Notes under the pieces: generated by a model
Told to the model about the DNA's origin: nothing
Seen by the model: the letters and a program-made list of their open reading frames with translations, nothing else
Database searches by the model: none
Translations under genes and position numbers: made by a program
Source: Undaria pinnatifida
Taxonomy: Eukaryota > Sar > Phaeophyceae > Laminariales > Alariaceae
Direction of reading: 5' to 3'
NCBI GenBank assembly: GCA_012845835.1
Contig: JABAKD010000021.1
Span: 12,332,795-12,396,794, forward strand
DNA: 64,000 bases
Part shown: one piece after another, positions 9,943-20,817 of the stretch
Layout: every line of letters begins with the position of its first letter
Position numbering within the stretch: the stretch's first letter is position 1

Positions 9943-10464
9943 GGTCGCCAGGGGACATCCGGGATGCATCCCCTGGTTTTCCATTATTTAATTTTCATCT
10001 TGATGGTAAAACGGGTACTGCTGCTTGCTCTGATACCATCGCGCACAGCAGCAGTTTTTGTCGGTGGTCTGGGTCTTACGTCGTAGGTCGGTCCGGAGAA
10101 AAAGGGCCACCCCGCGGCTGCAGGGCAACAGTGTCTCTCTCTCCCTCTCTCCGTGGATCCATCGGTCTGGGTCACCAGCGGTGGGTCTGCTACCCTGGAT
10201 CGTGGTCGCCAGGGGACATCCATGATGCATCCCCTGGTTTTCCATTATTTAATTTTCATCTTGATGGTAAAACGGGTACTGCTGCTTGCTCTGATACCAT
10301 CGCGCACAGCAGCAGTTTTCGTCGGTGGTCTGGGTCTTACGTCGTAGGTCGGTCCGGAGAAAAAGGGCCACCCCGCGGCTGCAGGGCAACAGTGTCTCTC
10401 TCTCCCTCTCTCCGTGGATCCATCGGTCTAGGTCACCAGCGGTGGGTCTGCCACCCTGGATCGG
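9943..10464. repeat. 261-bp tandem duplication, two nearly identical units
   Basis: GGTCGCCAGGGGACATCC recurs at 9943 and 10204, and both units continue through TGGTAAAACGGGTACTGCTG, GGCTGCAGGGCAACAGTG and CTCCGTGGATCCATCGGTCT. Only a handful of single-base differences are seen (for example GGATGCATC against TGATGCATC). As 261 is a multiple of three, one frame (9930-10634) stays open through both units and encodes an 87-residue repeated peptide. I see no initiation or splice evidence for it. High identity implies a recent event. Confidence 0.85.
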
Positions 10465-10589
10465 AAGGGGGGACAGATGACACTTATTTCTCTGGTGTCA
10501 ACTCTCCTGCCTTGGATGATCATCTCACAAGTTGGGATCGAAAACCCGAAGATTCTAATACGTTGCACCACCTTCGTTGTTATCACAAT

Positions 10590-10680
10590 CAGGTTTTGCC
10601 TCAGAAGGCAAACAATAGAGCTCCTCCTCAATAGGTTACGAGCCTCGGGAAAAAAACGATACACACACCCCTACCGTACC
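10590..10680. repeat. Family D right-hand end
   Basis: CCTCAGAAGGCAAACAATAG, GGTTACGAGCCTCGG and CCCCTACCGTACC repeat the right part of the D element at 9571-9912 and add a terminus of the TACGGTAGGGG type. With that copy, it suggests that the 261-bp array formed inside a D element. Confidence 0.5.
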
Positions 10681-10744
10681 ATGTGTCTGATGTGTGACGT
10701 ATTTTTGTGTTTGGGCGCCCTCCCCCCCCCGGCCGGCGGGAGCT

Positions 10745-10915
10745 AGTCGGCTCGCTTCGCTGGCCTGACTTAAGTCGGTAAGTCGGCTGGCCATTAGCTC
10801 GCTTCGCTAGCCGACTTGCCGACTAAAGTCAGCTGGTCGGCTAACGGCAGGCTGATGGCATGCCGACTTGCCGACTAAAGTCAGTTATTAATAGTCGGCT
10901 AACGGCACCTACCGA
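10745..10915. repeat. Imperfect AGTCGGCT-based tandem and palindromic repeat
   Basis: GGCTCGCTTCGCTGG and TAGCTCGCTTCGCTAG, followed by two copies of GCCGACTTGCCGACTAAAGT at about 10808 and 10858, give overlapping direct and inverted repeats. The stretch can fold into several hairpins. Confidence 0.6.
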
Positions 10916-11317
10916 TTAGTTACCAATGGTAATATCCTGCAGACTCACAGCTCTAATCACACAAGGTTCCTCTTCAGGATGAGGTGGACCTGATATCCCG
11001 GGGGGCGTCGCAAATCGAAAAGGGGGAACACAGGCGTTCCAATGGTATGTATGGGCTACACTTTTTTTATTTACGTTGCTGCGTGCTTCGTGTAGAATAA
11101 GCTGTGAACTCGTCCGGGCTGGTCAGTGTATCTTGACGGGTTACTTGAGCGGTGGCTAATTGTTTTTCAGTTAGTTTTTGCAAGAGTTGTGTCCCCCTTT
11201 TCAAGGGTTTGTCCCTCTTCTCAACTTCAACCCTCACAAAAACCAACTAAATGAGCAGCTAGCCATCGCACAAGTAACGCGGTATATGAAGGCCAAACCA
11301 CATTCCGAACGGGAAGT
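10916..11317. other. No gene seen
   Basis: Unique-looking sequence. A short inverted pair (CCCCCTTTTCAAGGG) lies near 11193. Open frames are short. Confidence 0.35.
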
Positions 11318-11488
11318 CTGAACCTGGTATATAAGGTCCGATGATGTGTGCTTGATTGTCGCATTGGAATTGAAAATCTGTTGTCGTGGTTCGATCTCCG
11401 CCTGCTGCTGTGCACAACGACACAGATACACCGTGGTCGTGGTTCGATCCCCGCCTGCTGCTGTGCACAACTACACAGATACACCGTG
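11318..11488 (+). repeat. tRNA-Ser-like fragment with duplicated B-box segment
   Basis: TGGTATATAAGG near 11330 fits the RNA polymerase III A-box pattern (TRGYNNANNNGG). GTGGTTCGATCTCC near 11387 fits the B-box. The intervening GGTCCGATGATG and a possible GGA anticodon in CATTGGAATTG recall a type II tRNA such as serine, but the stems are poorly paired, so it is not a functional tRNA. The segment GTCGTGGTTCGATCTCCGCC onward repeats once with a 53-bp period (11383-11435 and 11436-11488), giving two B-boxes. It may be the head of a tRNA-derived SINE. Confidence 0.4.
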
Positions 11489-12432
11489 TAAATAGGCGAG
11501 AGCTTCGAGCACGGCTGCGCTGCCGTTGTACAGCTGCTGCTGTACAGTTGTATACATACGTACTGATTTTGTGGCTACGAGGCTGAGCGGCTCCTTGCGC
11601 GAAAAACACACACACCGCTCTTCGCTTGTCTTAGTCGTTTTGTGCCCCTATGACCTATGACAGCACCCCCCCCACTCACTCATACCTGGCACACACCTGT
11701 GAAGAAAACACATGTGTGCATACACAGAAAGCACCGTTCATGGCTGTCACAAACGAGTGCTTCCGTGTCATAGCAGACAGCAGAAGGGGTGAAAACAAAA
11801 TAAAATGGACCGGTAATGTTGTACAGCGCGCGGGGGAGCGGAGCCGGCTAAAAAAATGTGAGAGCGGAGCGAGCTATTTAACATGAACAAAAAAATATCG
11901 GGTTTTCCATAGCACTGCGAGGCGGAACGCAACCCCTTGACAAAAGCGCAACGTCAGCGACTGTGAACGCCCAGAGCACGCGCCACGGAGCTTGGTCGGG
12001 ATCCAGATATGCGTCGTGATATACCGACTGGCCCTTTGCTCGCCCAGCAGCCGAAAGCGCTAGGAAAAAAACTCGGCCGCCGGTGAACAACATGCCAAAC
12101 ATGAAAACCCTGCATATTTTTCAAAAACATATGTGCAGCAGCGGCAGGTGTAGCAAAAGAGTTCTGCAAGCAGAGTCCCGCCATACGCACGAATGTTTCG
12201 TGGGCTACATCTCATCTGTTCCTCTGATGGACCTTCTCTTGAGAGGAACTCCGACCTTCCTCGCGCTGTAGTGCAATCCGCGTATTAAGCACTGCAGTGG
12301 ATGCAGTAAACAGGAACTCTTTGAAATCACAACTACCGGTATGCATTGTCTACTGAGTGTGCTACACTGCTGTTGGAGTGCAACTCTAGATATAGAGCTT
12401 TCACGGCCTAGAGCCTTACAAGAAGTAAGATG
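11489..12432. other. No gene seen
   Basis: Mixed sequence with CTG-rich spots near 11520. No splice-supported frame and no clear match to the repeat families elsewhere in the window. Confidence 0.35.
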
Positions 12433-12900
12433 AACCACAACAACAACGATGACAGCGACATCAACTACAACGGCCGCGATCACAACATCAAACGGCAACA
12501 CCAAGAACAAACAGCATAATCTTAACGCCTTTCCAACTGTAAAACCGTTTTGGGGGACAATTGCTTGGAATTAGTAGAGGGGGAATTTTGGGGCTCTGAA
12601 GGGGTTACAATTGAGCAACAACAAAACAACAGCAACTTGATAATGAGCAGCACCATCAACAAAATCAACATCAAACACCGACACCAAAGCAACATCTACA
12701 CAGAACATCAACACCACAAATGCCAGCACCAACAACCAAAAACAACCCCAGCAGCAACAACAGCAACAGCAACACCAACAACGACAACACCAACAACACA
12801 CCACAATCCAATAACTACCAACAACAAAGACAAGAACACCACTACCACTACTGCTGTAGCACATACCACCAACAACAACAGCAGTAACGCTCTACATGTT
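12433..12900. repeat. Degenerate CAA/CAC trinucleotide microsatellite, split by a short unique segment
   Basis: CAACAACAACGATGACAGCG-type sequence fills 12433-12520 and 12640-12895, with ACCAACAACG, CAGCAACAACAGC and ACCACTACC variants. The short interruption at 12535-12605 resembles a family D core fragment (GGGGGAATTTTGGGGCTCTG). The Asn/Thr/His/Gln-rich open frame at 12550-12903 is a consequence of the repeat. Confidence 0.75.
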
Positions 12901-13239
12901 TAAACTCCAAAACTTTACCGAGGGGACAGACCTACGAGAGGTCTGCTGTTGAGCTGCCTGTCTGTTGCCGTTGAGATGCGCGACACCGGCATTATAAAGC
13001 AACCTTTCGCATCATACGATGTACTATAAATACGTTGAACTGTCTGCTTGTTGTTGTTGAAGTTGAAGTTGAGGTGCGCGACATCGGCATTTTTCAGCAG
13101 CGTATAATGTGTGCCTTGGTACCAGGTACACTTCAATGTAGTATCATACATACAGCATATCATACTATTAAATATCAATAATACCAATACGTACTACACG
13201 ACCTCCATGTCGGCAAATTTAACGTGTACAACTTATCGA

Positions 13240-13650
13240 GTTTGAACACACACGCCTTAGCTGTGAGATCGAGGATTTCGTCTAAGAAGCTCGTACGTAG
13301 AGCGGGTACCCCCATTCGGTTGTTAACCCTTTTAGCACCGCACTCCCGACATGTGGACAAAACACATGGAATTAAACTCGATTTTTCACCGACCAAGTGC
13401 TCGAAATCTGCAGGCTCATCGGCTACAAACGGTAGTGGCGGAAGGTGGTAGGAAACATCTGGAAGTTGGAAGAGAGTTAACTCATTTAGCACCGCACTCC
13501 CAACATAGGGACAAATCACTTGGAGTTAGACTAGGATGATCTTAAAAGGTTGGAAACGAGTTAACCTATACAGCACCGCACTCCCAACATGAGGGCAAAC
13601 CACTTGAACTTGGACTAGGATTCTTTTTCGGAGTCCAAAATGGGTTAAGC
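13240..13650. repeat. Array of family D core-like monomers, about 82 bp each
   Basis: TTTAGCACCGCACTCCCAAC, followed by ACATAGGGACAAA and CACTTGGA, occurs near 13330, 13480 and 13562. The reverse complement of this block is inside the D element at 50940-51030 (GGGAGTGCGGTGCTAAAAGG). GAGTTAAC flanks each unit. The 13240-13300 segment additionally carries AGCTGTGAGATCGAGGATTT, a fragment of family B. Confidence 0.65.
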
Positions 13651-13736
13651 GCGGTTAAAACCGCTTGAAAAAAAAACAAGCACAGGCAAAAAGCGGCGTG
13701 TAGTCAAGAGCGCCTATTTCGGCTTGTCATAGGGAG

Positions 13737-13850
13737 GTCTTGACCCCTATAGAGCCCCGAGAACCCTCCATATACTACCTCCAAGTGAATTCTCCCCCAA
13801 AAGGAGCTCCCGGTCGTAGCTAGTATAGGGGCAACCACTGTAAATACGTG
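13737..13850. repeat. Family D core fragment, diverged
   Basis: TGACCCCTATAGAGCCCCG, CCCTCCATATACTACCTCCA and CCCCCAAAAGGAGCTCCCGG correspond in order to the D core blocks AACCCCTTTAGAGCCCCC, CCCTCCCTATACTA and AAACGGGTTTCCAG. The element ends are not visible. Confidence 0.5.
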
Positions 13851-14154
13851 CTATTAATACCTACCAGGTATGTGTGATGCTTGAAACGCGAGCGCTACGG
13901 AGTGCATAGGTATGTCCGCACGTCGTCATGCAGGATATGTATATACGTCGGTGATCCACCTGAGTGTTATCAAAAGTACCAGGATCAACAGGACGGTATT
14001 ACAAGGATTGCCTGTCGACGATAAATATTTCACGAGCCCACCCACGAGGGACCTTCCATAAGGTTCCACACGTTGGACACGTCACGATCTACTTCATCTA
14101 GATTATATACTTGTCATTATGTCAACACAATATACCGACGCATTCCACAGCCGT
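13851..14154. other. No gene seen
   Basis: Contains a TACCAGGTA motif at about 13863 next to GCTATTAATAC. Both short palindromes recur throughout the window. Confidence 0.35.
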
Positions 14155-14398
14155 CAGATTTTGTCCCCCTCAAAAAACGGTTTTTATAGCTTCCGCGCAG
14201 AGACTGACCAACATCACGCTATTGACCCTCTGGTACAAGCTGCACTGCTGTAGTTCTAAGGGAAATTGCCGACCTGTATCCTGAAGGAGGATACGTACAC
14301 ACAGTGGTACGCTCGATCGGAGTATTACACACAGCTTGCAAATAAGAGTTCCGACGAAATCTCCGATCTCACAGCTGGAGGGTATTTGTTTTAAAAAT
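14155..14398 (-). repeat. Family B repeat, copy 1
   Basis: Read on the minus strand it matches the copies at 24164 and 52962: ATACCCTCCAGCTGTGAGAT, TTTGCAAGCTGTGTG, TACTCCGATCGAGCG, GCCGACTTCC-like and TATAAAAACCG blocks in the same order. About 245 bp. Family B is the most frequent repeat here, with at least ten copies on both strands. No A/B-box promoter or coding frame is clear. Confidence 0.75.
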
Positions 14399-14401
14399 AA
14401 T

Positions 14402-14675
14402 ATGCTACCTGGTATGCAAGACCTGCGTAGTGCAGACCCGACCAAGGAGACCTGTGCTCGAGTTTCGACGAAATCTTCGATCCCACAGCTGGAGCCCATT
14501 TTAATTTTTCCAATGAGCTATGTAAGGCCTGGGTAGTACAGACCCAGCCCAGGAAACCTGTTCTCGGGTTTCGACGACGCCTTCGATCTCACAGCTTGAT
14601 TGTATTTTCATTCTTGTAAGATGCTATGCAAGACCTGGGCGGTACAGACCCAACCCAGGAAACCTGTGCTCGAAG
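14402..14675. repeat. Tandem repeat of about 115 bp, two to three units, including a family B end
   Basis: Each unit carries GCAAGACCTGGGTAGTACAG, then ACCCAGGAAACCTGTGCTCG, then TTTCGACGAAATCTTCGATC and CACAGCTGGAG. The last part is the terminus of the adjacent family B copy, so the tandem array formed after B inserted or captured its end. Confidence 0.65.
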
Positions 14676-15020
14676 AAAAGATGATGCAGATCATCCGGTG
14701 CTCACCCAGCAACATGATCTGTGGACCACGGAGGAAGTACACAGGAGTATGCGACGCTAGTTAATATTTTTTTACTTGCGTCCGGGCTCCAGTTCTTACG
14801 TAAGACGGGGTGCGCCCTACACTATTGTCAGTACGAAAGAGGCCAGGTTCTTATTTTTCGTCTAAAAAACTTCAGCCTATAATCCTCAACCGCCAAGTTT
14901 TTAAGCGTTGAACTACTGTAGATTAGAGAGCCATTTTCGCCGAAGCACCAACCAGAGAGACCGCGAGTAGATTTTTTTTTATTTTTTCATTAATCCTTCG
15001 GCGGATGGGGAAAAAAGAAA
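14676..15020. other. No gene seen
   Basis: Unique-looking sequence. TTCATTAATCCTTCGGCGGA followed by TGGGGAAAAAAG near 14985 resembles the reverse-paired end of family P (CCATCCGCCGGAGGAT). Confidence 0.3.
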
Positions 15021-15021
15021 T

Positions 15022-15110
15022 GAACCCCTTTAGATCTCCAAATCCCCTTCCAATACTAATTTCAAGTAACTTGTCCCCCAAAACGGGTTTCCAGTGCAAA
15101 AGGCATCAAG
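15022..15110. repeat. Family D core, short copy
   Basis: AACCCCTTTAGATCTCCAAA, CCCTTCCAATACTAATTTCA, then AGTAACTTGTCCCC and AAACGGGTTTCCAGT. Matches 35636-35726 and 52120-52215. Confidence 0.65.
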
Positions 15111-15774
15111 TTCACCACACACTTCCACGCACTTTCATACATTTCGTGACATCTGATTTCTCCGACAAGCGGAACCGCTGTCACTTTTTTGGGGTCCTAG
15201 CACAACGATAAAGCAATTAATTTCAGGAGCGCGGCCTAGCCAACCACCGTGCAAGGAATACCAGGTAGATCGCGAATTGAGACATAATCTCCCCGACATT
15301 TAAACCGTTGTCTTTATCGGAATCACTACACAATTCAAGCAATCACTTCCAGAAGCGCGGTCTAACTAACAACCGTGTAGGGCAAAAACACGTCCAATGA
15401 CGGCCCGCCACAAAAAAAAAAACAGCACCGGTCTCCCCTTGAGGAGAGGTGGTGGGGGGGGAAGTTGAGTTTCGTCAGCCCCACAAGAGTCCAGACTCCA
15501 AACACGCAGTCACAGCCCATCTACAGAGAGGCTGGGATACGTGTTGGCATTGCGTCACCGAACCATAAAAACGAGCACCGGTCGCGGGCATACGACTGAC
15601 GTGTGGTCCACATGGAAGTCTACGAAGTACCCGGTGTTACAGGTGAACATACATGCCTGGCAGTCATCAGGACCAAATAGAGGGAGCAAAAAACAGTTCC
15701 ACTGGAATATCTACACTTTTGTGTATGCCATGGGTCTTGACTACCATGGTGGTCTTGCGTACCAGTGGTTGGGC
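15111..15774. other. No gene seen; diverged internal duplication
   Basis: Two related blocks, around 15150-15268 and 15281-15387, share ATCTCCCCGACA-like and GGAACCGCTGTC-like sequence, then AAGCGCGG and CAACCGTG. This is an old tandem duplication of about 135 bp. The rest is unremarkable. Confidence 0.35.
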
Positions 15775-15880
15775 TGCGAAAGCAACTGAGTTAAATCGAC
15801 ACACGACGCGTATCAAAATACGTGGAAGAGCGGTGAGCTAAAGCTTTATTTTTCCCCATCCGCCGGAGGATGAACAAACT
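15775..15880 (+). mobile_element. Family P retroposon, 5'-truncated copy
   Basis: CTGCGAAAGCAACTGAGTTA starts the similarity with the copy at 46395. It continues through GACACACGACGCGTAT, GAGCTAAAGCTTTATTTTTC and CCCATCCGCCGGAGGATGAA, then an A-rich tail with T and C interruptions. Confidence 0.65.
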
Positions 15881-16189
15881 AAAAATAAAATACAAATAAA
15901 AGTGGTCACGACACCTAATACGTCCATCGCAGGTTTAATGTCCATAATTACATGTTACTAGGTTTCGACTCACGAAAACGTAAACACGGCCGACCCGGGT
16001 TAGTACCCAGCTTGTAAAGGTGAGCATCGACCCCAAATTTGTCGAACTCACAGCTGACGCTGTAGGAACATTAGAAAAATCTTCATGAAATAAAATGAAA
16101 AACAGGGTAATAAGAACACCAGGCTGAGATTTACACCAAAATAAGAGATTAGGGAGCCGTTATACTGAAGATAGCGTAGAACGCACCCC
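15881..16189. other. No gene seen
   Basis: Contains GAGCATCGACCCCAAATTTG and GTCGAACTCACAGCTGACG near 16022-16060, a diverged fragment of the family B end. Confidence 0.4.
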
Positions 16190-16395
16190 GTCTCAATATA
16201 ATAAGTCTGTGGGGTGCTGCCCCTTGGAAATGCCTCTCGTGTAGCTGCGGTGCGGAGGAGACACCAAGGTGGGTCGGTGTCTCGGGTCTACCCGGAACGG
16301 AGTGAGGTTCCTCTGGTGACCTCAAACTTGCGTGTAACGAGGCGGCACAATTTAGGGGAAGGGGGCCTGGTATCCACATATCCAGCCTGAGCCAG
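16190..16395 (+). repeat. Family Q repeat, copy 2
   Basis: GGAGACACCAAGGTGGGT, AACGAGGCGGCACAATTTAG and GTATCCACATA align in order with 8290-8535. Confidence 0.55.
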
Positions 16396-16996
16396 CATTC
16401 CTGTTTCTTGTTGTTACTACTCGTAGGTGGCGTGTACTGCTGCTGTATGGGCGAGCGCCCGCGATGGAAAATCGCCGTCCGTCTCACTGCCTTCTTTGGA
16501 CATCTTCGGTCTAGCGTGGTCACGCGTATCGAAGCGCTTTCCCATTATTAACATTTTTTTTTTTTGTTCGAATTTGAATCGAAAAACAGAGGCGTTCTGT
16601 CAAACTTTTTTTTTTTCTTTTTTTTCTGGAATTCATTCGGGAGTGTTTTTTTCGCTGAGATAAGAATGAATATGGTGTAGACGGGTTGAGTGGTCCTGCA
16701 GTACCACTCGTCTGTATCATGCCGAGAGCATGTTATTTGACCTTGCAAGGCAATTCCGGTACCGCGATGTGCCGAGCCCCCCACTGTCGTCTAGCCCATC
16801 ACCACCGTCGGGTTTCCACATGTGCGCGATCCTGCATGCGTGTAACCGTCATTTTCTTCCATCACGTTGGTCCACCGAAGCACCACACAACACGCAGTGC
16901 AAGCAGGACACCGGCCATCGGCGTCACGTCAACTGCAACGACAGTAACTCGTAACCGACATATCAGATCCCTATCAATAACCTTCAAGATCACGGC
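16396..16996. other. No gene seen
   Basis: T-run-rich stretch at 16550-16625, otherwise unremarkable. It immediately precedes SINE A copy 1. Confidence 0.35.
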
Positions 16997-17301
16997 CGGT
17001 CGCCCCGGTGGCGTATCAGGTTATCTTCGAGCCTGGTATAGGTCAGTTTCGTGAGTTCGAATCCCCCCGAGTGCACACTCGTACAAATTCGTGGGGACTT
17101 TTTCTTGTGGACAAATTGACTTGCGGAAAGCGCGAGAGCGTGAGTGAGCAACATTCGATGAAAAATCGAGCAGTGGGATTGCTGAACCCTATGCGCGATG
17201 AAAATTCAAGGCGACAACCGGGGGGAAGGGACGACACCTGTGACCACGGCTTGTCCAGAAGCTGGAAAGTAGACGTGTGTGAAGAAAAAAAAAAAAAAAA
17301 T
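16997..17301 (+). mobile_element. SINE A copy 1: tRNA-derived retroposon, full length
   Basis: The head begins CGGTCGCCCCGGTGGCGTAT. TGGCGTATCAGG (17009-17020) fits the polymerase III A-box and GTTCGAATCC (17055-17064) fits the B-box at tRNA-like spacing. The body carries GGGGACTTTTTCTTGTG, TTGACTTGCGGAAAGCGCGA, GAACCCTATGCGCGATGA and CACCTGTGACCACGGCTTGT, then CCAGAAGCTGGAAAGTA. It ends in an A-rich tail of 17 A. The 3' acceptor part of the tRNA is lost, as is usual in SINEs. Head, body and tail order match the copies at 39101, 40608 and 45749 (plus) and 39670-39990 (minus). Confidence 0.85.
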
Positions 17302-18020
17302 CGATATTAGATCCTTGGTCCATACGATCCATCTGCATGGCCTATAAATAATGTTGCCAAGTGAACGCCGGAGGATCTGAAAAATTTAGCACACGTTTCT
17401 GGGCTGGATCTGCACTACACAGATTGCGCACAACTTACCATGACGACATGCATAGGATTTATATAATCTACAAGGGGCTTCGCCGGCGGCCGGGAAGGCC
17501 GCCGGTCGCAGGCGCGCATAAGCACAAAAGGAAGGATCGAGGTAAGACACGATGGCAAGAGATATATATGCAATTTTAATATTTATTTTATCAACAGTGG
17601 GGCGAGGAGAAAAACGGAAAAGGAGAAATATTAGCAGCATTCCCGGCGCAAGGAAGGGAAACAATTGAAAACAGAAGCCGGTATCTGATTCTACTCCGAT
17701 TATATACTTCGTACAGCACCAATAGTTTGGACAAAATGTAAATGAACAACAATGTGGAGGTTGGAGGAAAAAGCAGAAAAGAGACATACAAAAGACGCAT
17801 GGAAAAGCGACATGAATAATAATGCGGAGGGCAAGTAAAGAGCCGAAAGTGAAGGCAGGGAACGGCATAACATAAAAAGCGCAACAACAGCTGCATGGCA
17901 GCGCGAAGAGTTGCATCGGCGCGTGTTGATAATGTTATTACGCCGCCAGCAGTATAAACTCGATTTTGGTCAAGAACTGAAAACATGGGAAAATGCTTTG
18001 CATGAAATTATCCTCGTTTC
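17302..18020. other. No gene seen
   Basis: Unremarkable sequence with GGCCGGGAAGGCCGCCGG near 17490, a short GC-rich palindrome. A 176-codon minus-strand frame at 17386-17916 is Cys/Phe-rich, shows no domain and is probably chance. Confidence 0.35.
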
Positions 18021-18535
18021 AGCCAAGGCCAAAGATGTCGGTTGTCAGCGAGCTGCCGAGTGGTCGAGGTGTCGAGACTGTCTGCCGAGGGCTTTCGGGC
18101 TGTCATGACAAAGTGTCCCCTATCCCCGGGTAGGATAACGCCTCCATATCTCTTTGGAAACCCCTATATACTTAATATATGACTTTGTGTAAAGCTGGAC
18201 TTTTTTACTCGTGCGAGAGCTCAAGTGCACGATTCTGGTACTTCCCCCGACCCCAACCCGCTCTATCCGTGGGCACGCTGCGTACTCGAGGTCTATCGGC
18301 CAGCTGCATCATCGTTCCCCGGACACAACACGCTCACACAAGCGCGAGACAGCTTTAGAAAAAAAATACCCGCCGGTTTCAGTGAAATTGTCAGGCGTTT
18401 TTGGCAAAACGGGGATGTGATTGAATCATCCCCTGGTTTGGGGCTGTCGAGGCCGTCTGTCAAGTTGTTTTGCCCTCGACAGCCCGCCGAGGGGTCAGAA
18501 GTTTGACAACCGACATCTTTGGCCAAGGCATTGTT
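18021..18535. mobile_element. Non-autonomous TIR element, about 515 bp
   Basis: GGCCAAAGATGTCGGTTGTC at about 18029 is mirrored exactly by GACAACCGACATCTTTGGCC at about 18507. Looser complementarity extends inward (TGTCGAGACTGTCTGCCGAG against CTCGACAGCCCGCCGAGG). CCAAG lies directly at both outer edges and could be a 5-bp target duplication, though it overlaps the palindromic edge. No transposase frame inside. A single copy in this window. Confidence 0.6.
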
Positions 18536-18599
18536 CACGAGAAGGAAACGGTCGGTACTTAGTGGAGCGCAGGGAACGGAGAGATGCAAACCTTACAGC

Positions 18600-19330
18600 A
18601 TTTATTTTCAAATACTGCCCTCACACAACAGCAACAGCAACTAACAACACCAGAATATCGATAAATCACTACAAAAATGACACCAATTCTACACGAAATC
18701 CTCATTATACCTGAAAAAATAAACACACGAAATAACAACGAACAAATAAAATTCACGCAAACTCGCAAGATTTCACTTGAAATCTCGAAAAATCATTCAA
18801 AATATCAGCCAAAATACATAAAATCACAAAACAGTACAACACGTAATCCTCACAATATCAAAGTAAGTCACACGAAATAAAAATAAAGCAAATCACACAA
18901 AAACCCAGAGTATCACTCGAAATTTCGACCGCAATTCCGATATATCTTGATCAATCGCAACAAAAAATCACGAAGTCGTACGACGTACACAGCACTACAC
19001 GAAATTCCGCACGATATTAAAAAAAAAACACACCAAATCATACAATATTACCTCAAACCACTCGAAATATCGCAACACAAATAAAGCGAACCACACAGAA
19101 CGAGTACACGAAATCCTCACAATGTCAACAGAAATTACAAAAGATGACACAAAAATAACCAAATCACACAAAATCACGAATTAATCACTCGAAATCTCGA
19201 GAAATTACTCGAAAGAGAAACAAAGATAAATAGAAAATCGCACAAAAATACCGGAGATCCTCGCAAAATATCAACAGTGAAAAAAAAAACAGAAAAAATC
19301 ACAAAATAATACAGTAACAACCAAGATCGA
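18600..19330. repeat. AT-rich decayed satellite
   Basis: The motifs CACGAAATCCTCACAATATC, CACTCGAAATCTCG and CACACAAAATCACG recur with irregular spacing over 700 bp. There are almost no G-rich words on the plus strand, giving strong strand asymmetry (A/C on plus). No gene. Confidence 0.65.
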
Positions 19331-20279
19331 TCGACATATACATGCTACCTCCAGTAGGCCCTCGATTCCCACCGCATTTAACGTACATGATACGTGCGAG
19401 AACGAGAAAAAAAAACATGGTTTTCTCGATACTCCATAGCCTCGTACCCCCCGTTCGCCCTCCCTCTGCCGACACGCCTCCGATTCGAGCACGGCCACGC
19501 CCGCCGTCCTCTCTGTATCAGGGAGGTTTCGTTGGTCTAGGCGGTGTGGGATGGGCACGCCGTTTGAGTTAGTTCGGAACCTCGCCGACTGGGGGTTCAA
19601 CTTTCGCTCGTTTTGGTGTTGCCTTGCTCCCTGTACGGGAATGTAAGAACCGATGGGGCGTTAGTATCAATATCCAAGAGTTCTTGCTTGCCGCCCAAAA
19701 AAATAGGCGCTCTGAAATTCTTTACACAGCAGTTCTCGCGCTGGAGCTCTGTACATGCTGGCATAAGTTTTTCTCTCTAAGCTGCTGGCGTAGGACGCAC
19801 CGTACGTAGCAACGTTGACAGCACAACATGCGTAGCTCCATTACAGCTGCTTCTGCTGTACAAATCACACGTGCTGCTGTAGAATACGTATAGCGTTCTG
19901 ATCCTGTCTCAGCAGAAAATTTGAGAGATGGCAGTTTTCGACGAAGCCTGGGTGGCATGTGTTCGTCGGGGCGTTTCAATTTTCTCTCAGATCCGAGCAT
20001 GCAGCCTCCCGTGCAGGCGCCCACAGTGGCGACGCCGGCCGGGTAGCCTGGGTCGAAGGTCAGATAACATGTACGGGAAAAAAAAACTCGCGCATAAAAT
20101 AGGCCCTGTCGGTAGCAAATGCGCCAAAACGCTCACAGGGCAGGATTTTTCGGAGATTTCGTCGTGAATCTCGACATCAAGGCCTCGCGCAGGCGCGAAG
20201 AAACCGCGCGGAGAGGCGGTCAGAGGCGGAAGCGGTCCGCAAAAGAAACGAAGTGTCAGATGACTACTATGAGCATATT
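19331..20279. other. No gene seen
   Basis: Unremarkable except for CTG-rich spots near 19850 and a GC-rich segment at 20020-20230. The open frames show no domain or splice context. Confidence 0.35.
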
Positions 20280-20425
20280 TATACCATCCATATGACCTAC
20301 ACGATCTGTGTATATGATCCATACAATCTACGTTATCTATACGCTCTATATGAGCTATTACGATCTCTATGATCTCTATGATCAATACGATCTACGCGGT
20401 CTATACGACCTCTATGATCTAGTTC
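20280..20425. repeat. 10-bp degenerate repeat (CTATGATCTC type)
   Basis: ATACGATCTA, CTATGATCTC, CTATACGACC and similar decamers follow one another. The period is close to one helical turn of DNA, so A/T steps recur in phase. Confidence 0.65.
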
Positions 20426-20817
20426 ATTATCTGTCCGATGCGTGAAGAGTAGTGTACTACAAGAAAGGATACATACAAACAAACGTCAAGAAGCTTACTC
20501 AACTGGGACACAGCAGTGCGTTCTCGTGCAGCCATTCGCCCACTCCATAAAAGCTACAAAGCATAAGTGCACCACTGATATGAATAGTAGACGCCTCAAT
20601 ACAACAGCGAACTCCCCGGGACAAAATACGCGACAGCGCTCAAGTATTTCACAGTTAAGAATTTAACGCTCGGGTGTTGGAAAAAAATATGAACATGTTC
20701 TCTTTTTACTGAAAATAGTGTAAGACACACCCTATCTTGCCTAATTCTAGCCTGGTCAAAAATGAAGAGATTCTTAACTGGCATCGCATACTCTGACCCG
20801 TATATCACGCAAGATAA

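Noticed and set aside
9930-10634. 234-residue gene with an 87-residue repeat
   Set aside because: The frame depends on a recent 261-bp tandem duplication inside transposon sequence; no gene signals.
12550-12903. Asn/Thr/His/Gln-rich protein
   Set aside because: Pure product of a degenerate CAA/CAC microsatellite.
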